In this document: piece by piece, positions 57,831-64,000 of the stretch
How the letters are laid out: every line of letters starts with the position of its first letter
Numbering within the stretch: the first letter of the stretch is position 1
Source: Augochlora pura
Lineage: Eukaryota; Arthropoda; Insecta; Hymenoptera; Halictidae
DNA length: 64,000 bases
Direction: 5' to 3'
Assembly: GCF_028453695.1 (NCBI RefSeq)
Contig: NC_135778.1
Span: 28,943,214 to 29,007,213, forward strand
Made by a program: the position numbers and the translations under genes
The notes under the pieces: model-generated
The model's input: only the letters and a program-made list of their open reading frames with translations
The model's database searches: none
Told to the model about the DNA's origin: nothing

Positions 57831-60659
57831 TATAAAGAAAACATTCGCGGGCGTCGTCTGTGGGACAAGAGGCGCTTTGCGAGCGGGCGATCCGGATTTT
57901 CGGGAAATTTGGATATACGACGTCGAGATGGAGAAGATATTACAGTATCTTGACGTTGCGTACACCTCTTGAGACAGTTGGACGGACGAGCCGGAATCCA
58001 GAGATATTACCGGAGGAGCGTGCTGTACGGGTGACGTTGAACTCGTAAAGATACATACATACCCGAGGCACATCTTGCGAAAAGATATACCTAAGGCGCT
58101 CTAGGAACGTCAGCATAATCTTTCGCGGAGATCCCTTTTACGAGACCACTGTCGACTTAGTATGTATCGCGTGCACGGTCCGTCAAGTAGCCCGCAACCG
58201 GCCACTTCCGAATCTCCAATTTGCGAATTTTTTTTCCGCCGCTAACGACCCACCGAAAAATTCCAATCTCCTTTGCTGTAGATAGCCGCGACCCTCGGCT
58301 TTGCATAGAAATTTTCGGATCTCGAAAACGTCGACACACGACGGAGATATTAACATTTAATATACCGACGTCCAACAGCGACTGATAAAAATTGTCTCGT
58401 ATGAAAAACGCGATGAAATTTATTCGAGTCTTTCGTAATTTTTACAACAGTGTGTGCTTAAACAAAGAAATATTTTTAACAATTCTCAATTATGATAGCT
58501 ATAGCTCAATCATGATAGTTTCAATAATTATGGAATAAATACTGTGAAACCTGTAATTTGATTGACGGTGGTAGGCGTAGTGTCAATCAATTTTTGATAT
58601 TTTTTAAACATAGTTTAACTAGTGAATAATTTTTTGAAAAAACTGGCTAGATTTACAGCTCCGTATAGCAATTTCTCGATATAAAAAGCTCGTCGTAAAA
58701 TGGCGGAAACATTCGTCGAAAATCGCGAGAACTCGACGGCCATGAAACTCGGACTTCTTCCGCGAATTTTTGTGGCGAGTCCCGGTGGGGCATGAAAATT
58801 GCAATTTTTTCCGCGTTATAGAGCCAGCCCTGGACAATTTTTAGCAATTTTTTAGATCCGGGAACATCGCGGCATGGCGCGGGTATTTACGAATTTCGGG
58901 AGCAATGATTGAAACGAAAGCGTTTCGCTTTCGACCGATTTTTTTCGACTGGCAATCCCGGCCGTAAAAAAAAAACCCGGGATTTTTTTCTGTGCAAGTA
59001 AACATCCATTTCGCGGGAGGATTTGTTTAAAACGTCGGGAGATCGACGACGACTGTAGCCTTGTCGATTAACGTCCGTCTGGAGATAATGCTTTTTTAAA
59101 TCGAGCGGGCGCGAAGTGCTCGTCGAAATGTACGTTTCCGCGGGGGGGAATTGTTAATGCTGTTTGTTAAAGGGCCGAAGGGATTTTTGGTGGCGCCGGC
59201 GAAATTACACGTAATTTCGCGCGGAGGCGTTAAGAATACAGGAGACCCGTTTTCCAATGCAAATGCCGGGCGCGCAGTGCGCGCGGCCGTGGTCCAGGTT
59301 AATTTAGATGGTTAGTAGTTATATTCGCGCGGCATTGTTTCCTTGATGCGAGTAAAGTGAGCCTTAATTGAAATATAAGTGCACATTTATTACGAATCTA
59401 TTCTGCAGAGCCGGCTACGCGAGCGCGTCGAGAACTGCAAATTACTATTAATACCCGGCGTAATGGCCGTTGCAGCAGTATCGCCCGTGTAACAATGAAA
59501 CGAATGCAATCGTAAATTCGAAACGAACCGAATCAGCATCTCGATGCGCGCTCTTTGTTACTACGTTACCCGTGTTATTGCAATCTGCAGCAACTCCCTT
59601 GACAAAGCGATTAAAAATGCAAATTGACAGCGCTCGGCATCGCGAGAATTAAGTCCCCCATTGGGAATTAATTCCGAACCAACGCAACCAAGCATCGACT
59701 TTTCCTTCCATGGTATAGTAACTGCTATCCTATACTATACACAGGAATTTTCTTGGGTCCGTGGATGTTAACAAAATGGCGGACCATGGCGATCTTCCGA
59801 GACGCGTTACACGATAATTTCGCCACAATTTTTCATTCGATCATAATAAATACATCGAAAATGAATTATTTCTGACTGAATTAAAAACTGAAGATTGCAA
59901 TTAGATCTTTTTAACGTGACATTAAACCTCCCCAAAAATATTTCCAACAAAGAATTTCTAAATTATTGATTATCTAAAGGCGTTTGCTCCATTAATCCCT
60001 CGATCGACGAAGAGAAATAAATATAAAATTGTGATATATTTATTTACCACGAATATATCGTTTTAGAGAAAATGAAAAATATTGTTGCAAACTACGATAC
60101 TTGTATTTTAATACTGTATATATGTTTTAGTTGTAGACGTTGCCAGTTTTCTAGGAAAAATTCCGAGGGGGTGGGTTAAATTGAAAATCGGGGGAATCGT
60201 GAGAATAATCGGTTTTACGGTGAAAGGAAGGTTTATGGGAGGTAATGAAAGTTCGTATGCACGTACAACCTGGCGTGTATGTATAATGATGGCGGAGTGT
60301 CTGTTCCGTATCGCCTTATTACACTCGTCGGAAAAAGGAAACAGTAGCATGCGCCGCGGCGGCTGATGTATTTCAGTAATAAGCGATTATCGATCCTCGA
60401 AGAGAATGGGGAATGACTGCAGACCTGTCTTCTGAAAAGAATAAGTAAGTACTACTTCAAACACCGTCGGCAAGTAGGTATTTCATCCTCTCGTTCCCCT
60501 TCATCATCGACCTCGTTTCCACATTTTATTTTTCGTTCCCTCCGACGCGGTCATAAAACATATTTCGATCGGGAAGAACGCGTAAAATTTACCGGAGCCG
60601 CGTTACCCGATGCAACCCGTTTGCCGTAGTTAGTTTATTTAGCATATTGGAAAGCGGTT
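57831..60659. other. Unique non-coding DNA
   Basis: CpG-rich at 57840-58400 and 58880-59660, AT-rich at 58400-58620 and 59800-60160. ORFs of up to 152 codons (57615-58073 minus; 57637-57972 plus on the same bases) have no domain. No transposon ends were recognised. Confidence 0.5.
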
Positions 60660-61240
60660 CAGTTAATTAAAAATGGCGGACGAGCGTTTTTTCTTCCTTT
60701 ATCACGGTCCATCGAGCTCTGAACGCACGAATCGAAGGATCGCTGGATCTGTCGCTTCGAAATGCTCTAAATTCGTTGACAAAAAATCGGAGCATGGTCC
60801 ACTTAGGCTTGTTTCAAAGGGTAGAGATTCTACTTCAAGATCTACTAACTGGTCGTATTTTCCAGCATCTTTTTATCGCGAGGAAATTAATTATTACGAC
60901 CGCTCACGATTTAAGTGGATACTATAAAATCTGAGATGAAGGGTTGTTGACGTTTGATGTATCGTATCTTCGTCGAAAAAAATCGTAGGACGATGCAACA
61001 TAGCTCGTTTTAAAGAGAAGAATTTCTATTTTGAACGCTGTAATTGACCCTATTTCTTAGAATTTTTATCGCGTTAGGATATTAATTATTCCGACCGATA
61101 AAATGGAAGAGAACAGCAAAATCCTAAAAAAAGGGGTCGTTGACGTTTGACCTGTCATATCTTCGACGAAAAAATTTCACAGCGCTCTACAGTAGCTTGA
61201 TTTCAAGTTCGAAACCTCCGCTTTCAACCCCGTTGAGTCA
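60660..61240 (+). repeat. Repeat family C, tandem array of three units
   Basis: A GCT(T/C)G(T/A)TTT(C/T)AAAG anchor is at 60807, 61003 and 61195 (periods 196 and 192). Units share ATCTTCG(T/A)CGAAAAAA, TTTTTATCGCG and TTAATTATT(A/C)CGACCG. Confidence 0.9.
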
Positions 61241-61560
61241 ATATTTTTTTTACCGCAGCGTCAACGGGAGAAAATACATGGCGAACGTGAATGAGAACAG
61301 CGACGATTTTTGACCGTGGATCGTCCTAAAGTTTAAGCAACGTTTGGAGTCGTATGGGAGCGTAACTTGTGCGGGAAATGCCATGAAACGGGGCGAGTTT
61401 TACCCAGAATTCGCCGGCGAATAGAACGGGACACGCAAACTGACAGTAAAGCCGCGTTGTCTCGATCCAAAGTGCTCTCGAAGCTTTACGATCACAGTGG
61501 ACAGTGTAAGGTAACAATGTGGCAGCTGTTCGGATCGTTCGTTGTCCGGTCTCTGTTATT
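61241..61560. other. Unique non-coding DNA
   Basis: Moderately CpG-rich; ORFs 61326-61580 (minus) and 61367-61567 (plus) share bases and are unrecognised. Confidence 0.5.
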
Positions 61561-61564
61561 AGAA

Positions 61565-61770
61565 TAAGCACCGAATGCAAGCATTCTTAGGTGTCTCAAG
61601 GCGGCCCTTAACTCATGCCAACGGCTCGGCGGAAACGACAAGCACGGGGCTAATATGTGGCCAAGGTTACTGCAGTCGTTCGGGGACAGGGTGCAGCCTT
61701 TTAGTGCACCTCGACCTCTATTCTCTGTAGAGGCACGGTTTAATATCCTCGTGCGGTCCGCGCACGAAAT
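61565..61770. other. Cluster of perfect short hairpins, possible structured RNA
   Basis: Four stem-loops: CACC/GGTG plus GAATGC/GCATTC at 61569-61593; GGTGCA/TGCACC at 61690-61710; CCTCTA/TAGAGG at 61715-61733; TCGTGCG/CGCACGA at 61749-61767. More than expected by chance in 200 bases. The sequence does not match a tRNA, rRNA or snRNA I know. A 62-codon plus-strand ORF at 61655-61843 overlaps and is unrecognised. Confidence 0.3.
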
Positions 61771-61889
61771 GTCCGCTCGTAAGGAAACTAGAGCGATGCC
61801 TCGGCAAACAGCCCTGGATCAACTTCAATATCCCAATTCGTAACCCGTTTGAACGCTCTCCACATTTTATTTCGCTACCGCCAAACGAA

Positions 61890-62400
61890 AAAAATCGGGA
61901 TCATCCGGCGGGTTAATGGTCGACATTCTCCACTTCAAAATGAACGACTATAGGACATTGTTCGATTTTTTTTTACAGAAATATAGTAGAACAAATATCG
62001 GCGAATCTTTCACTTCGTTTCGCCGCCCATCCGTTACAACTGTTCATAATATTTAATTTTTCCAGTCCGAAGCAAATACTAAAAAAAAAATTAATTAGCG
62101 TAGTTTAAAGTAGATGCTTTTTTCTTTAAAATGAGCTATAGTAGATCACCCTACGATTTTTTTTGACGTAGATACAATAGGTCAAATATGAACAACCCTT
62201 TGTCCAAGATTTTGCTAGTTCATGTCCGCAGTAGGGTCGCAGTATTTAAATTTCTCAACACGTGAAAAATTATTAAAAAATTCAACAACTTCGGGGACAT
62301 TAAAGTAGAAGTTCTACCCTTAAAAAACGAGCTATGGTAGATGACAATACGACTTTTTCTCGCGATGTTACAAGTTTTCAAATTTCCTAGTGTCGCTGGA
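61890..62400 (-). repeat. Repeat family C, minus strand, three units
   Basis: On the plus strand, AAAATGA(A/G)C(G/T)A(C/T)TATAG-like anchors are at 61942, 62133 and 62329 (periods 191 and 196). They are preceded by TTAAAGTAGA words and followed by (C/A)ACGA(T/C)TTTTT. These are reverse complements of the ATCGTAGG and TCTACTTT landmarks of family C. Confidence 0.87.
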
Positions 62401-62816
62401 TCTCGACTATAAAAGACACCGGCGTTGCGCAACGACGCAACAATGTTGCCGAAAACAACTTAGTAGTTGTAAAAAAGGATACACCCCTCCGCAAAAGAAG
62501 CTTACGTAGATCTCCCTGCGCCTTTGTCTCGCAAACCTACGGTATCCTCGAACAACAGGACTTAGCGACCCTCTAAAGAACAATAAACACCTTCACCCAT
62601 CTTCGAACTTAGTTAAACCCTTCCCTCGGAAGCCCCCATAAAAACATTTCCCACAAAGAAACCGTCCGTAGGCTTTTACCATCAACAAGCAAACGTTGCT
62701 AATGTCCAAAGAGCCGCGTCAGAAAGTTAGACGTCCTAAAACCTGAAGTCAATTTCAACGATGACATCCAAAGCGATTTTGGGGGGATATCGTTGGATGC
62801 CGTACTCGAAGTATCA
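62401..62816. other. Unique non-coding DNA
   Basis: No ORF of 60 codons or more and no recognised repeat; even composition. Confidence 0.5.
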
Positions 62817-62976
62817 TTAACCCTTTGCACTCGAATGTGACTTTGAGATGTTAATTATTTTTAATTAATTGATATTGTTATATCATGTTCCAAGGTAATT
62901 CTTATAGGATTAAAGTTTACATTTCAGAAATTGTTAAAAGTCTGTGAGAGTCACAAGGCTGAATTTCAATTTGATA
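62817..62976. mobile_element. piggyBac-type end, incomplete
   Basis: TTAA (62817-62820) followed by CCCTTTGCACTCGAATGTGA resembles the inverted right end of the 42959-43185 MITE (CCCTTTGTACTCGG). A weak inverted word, GAGTCACAAGG, lies near 62948, but there is no clean right end or second TTAA before the next element. Confidence 0.55.
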
Positions 62977-63291
62977 TACAGGATGATTCAAAAGTTACTT
63001 GCAATCGGGGCATGAGTGTTCCTGAAGTCATTTGAAGCAACTTTTTCCTTTACAAAAATGTTCTCCGAGGTTTTGTTTACGAGTTATTAACAAAAAACAG
63101 TTCTGCCAGTCCAGTTCCGCCGATTGGCTCGATCGCCTCACGCCCGCGATACTCGCCTCTCATTGGCCATTATTTTTCTTCAATAACTGATAAACAAAGC
63201 TTCGTAGAAAATTTTTGTAAAGGAAAAATTTCCTTCGGATAACCTGAAGAACATTTCGATATTGTCAGATATTTTTGTATAATACCCTGTA
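62977..63291. mobile_element. MITE with TA flanks and long inverted arms
   Basis: The body is 62979-63289 (311 bp), beginning CAGGATGATT and ending ATACCCTG, with TA on both sides (62977-62978, 63290-63291). Inner arms of about 70 bases (63016-63084 and 63182-63257) are inverted copies, for example TTTTTCCTTTACAAAAATG versus its complement. The ends and TA target fit Tc1/mariner-type MITEs. The GC-rich loop contains GATTGGC and CATTGGCC. Confidence 0.85.
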
Positions 63292-64000
63292 TGAAATAGG
63301 AAGAGCAGAATAAAATGAATGCAAGTCATAAAAATAATTACACAAGAATATTATACATTAAGAGTAAGCAATAGAAATAATTTTAGAATCTCATTCAAGA
63401 TGGCTTTCGAGTGCCGAGGGTTGAAATTCGCGACTGCACCCGGAGGGTGGCGCTTTTCCAGCACTCGGGCCGAAGTGGTCCGAGGATGGAGGTGCGCATT
63501 ACCGGCAACTGCCGTGGAACGCGAGCGAGCTCGTGCGTTCCGTTGACAAAATCGACGTCTTGGACGTCGGGTCCGGCGTAGTCCAGAACGAAACAGCGAA
63601 TCGATTTGGTCACGGAGCAGCTGGCCGGGGACAGAAGCAATCAGAAGTCAGAAGGAAGCGGCCGAGGGGTGCGAGAGGAAGGGGCGGTCCTTCGGATTCG
63701 GAGGAGGAAGCAGGCCGGAGGAGTCCGTGGAGGAGGGTGGAGGAGCCGGCGCTAACGGAGGTTAGAGAATGGGTTGGTTTAACTCGCGCTATTTGAGATA
63801 ATTGATAGCCAGAATAGGTTCACATCCCCGGATGGCCTATATAGCCGCGGCTGGATGTGCCCGAGCCAATGCAATTTCCTTCCAACTGGACAGAGGACTG
63901 CATTAGCGATACCCGGTGAAACTATTGCCGCTCGTGTGTCGCGCAGGCTTATTTCGAGGATCCAGTGGCCATCTTCTTGGATGGCGGACATTTGTCCTGG
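63292..64000. other. CpG-rich block at the window edge, possible 5' exon or promoter
   Basis: From 63400 the sequence becomes GC-rich with GAGG/GGAGGA purine words at 63660-63750. CAAGATGGC at 63397-63405 is a fair start context, but the frame stops after 48 codons. The ORFs here (63319-63546, 63533-63796, 63395-63640 minus) overlap and have no domain. A TATATAG word lies at about 63838. Context beyond the window is needed. Confidence 0.3.

Noticed and set aside
61655..61843. Possible rRNA or other known structural RNA
   Set aside because: The hairpins are striking but no conserved rRNA, tRNA, SRP, U3 or spliceosomal RNA motif is present.
1..64000. CRISPR array, operon or prokaryotic gene system
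   Set aside because: The direct repeats are ~150-200 bp units without short repeat-spacer structure, and no bacterial-style gene packing or ribosome binding sites exist. The window is eukaryotic.
1..64000. tRNA genes and common insect microRNAs
   Set aside because: No GGTTCGAATCC-type B box in a tRNA context was seen, and none of the well-known microRNA mature sequences I looked for (let-7, mir-1, mir-7, mir-9, bantam, mir-184) is present. A covariance-model scan would be decisive.

Overview
This window looks like nuclear, non-coding animal DNA, most likely from an insect and plausibly a hymenopteran. The signs are very CpG-rich unique stretches alternating with AT-rich ones, many (TC)n/(GA)n tracts, long poly-C/poly-G runs, small non-autonomous DNA transposons with TTAA or TA flanks, and no long open reading frame. 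The taxon is an inference from sequence style only. I found no protein-coding gene, tRNA, rRNA or snRNA that I would defend. The longest ORFs (about 130-180 codons) fall in simple repeats, in pyrimidine-rich tracts or in overlapping frames without family motifs. The window is either intergenic or inside one or more very long introns.

The best hint of transcription is at 30151-30178. A pyrimidine-rich 3' splice acceptor is followed, with zero intervening bases, by a consensus 5' splice donor (TCTGTTACAG|GTAAGT). This is the hallmark of a recursive-splicing ratchet point and would fit a long intron of a plus-strand gene.

Layout: 1.9-18.6 kb carries repeat family A (core AGTTTAAGTCATCACTTTG, about 185-195 bp per unit, both strands). 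17.15-19.7 kb carries family B (about 190-199 bp). Family C (about 184-196 bp) occurs at 13.3, 23.9-24.5, 26.5-27.1, 50.9, 60.7-61.2 and, inverted, 61.9-62.4 kb. Further local tandem arrays, not obviously related to A-C, have 3-5 units of 148-217 bp at 7.3, 8.5, 10.8, 28.0, 30.8, 32.1, 33.0, 35.9, 37.2, 38.6, 49.4 and 57.4 kb. In all about 20 arrays share a nearly nucleosome-sized period.

Mobile elements are short and non-autonomous. Two piggyBac-type MITEs share CACGTTGA ends (3442-3633, 52884-53212). Another piggyBac-type MITE is at 42959-43185, with a related single end at 62817. A foldback element has 232-bp arms at 56714-57381, with two incomplete relatives at 21999-22259 and 47578-48088. 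A TA-flanked MITE lies at 62977-63291, and a lone transposon-like end at 53266. Between these lie unique segments. A few CpG-rich ones (33.9-34.2, 36.5-37.0, 63.4-63.8 kb) could be promoter or first-exon DNA, and one (61.57-61.77 kb) has an unusual cluster of perfect hairpins. No gene-to-gene cooperation can be described because no gene is visible.
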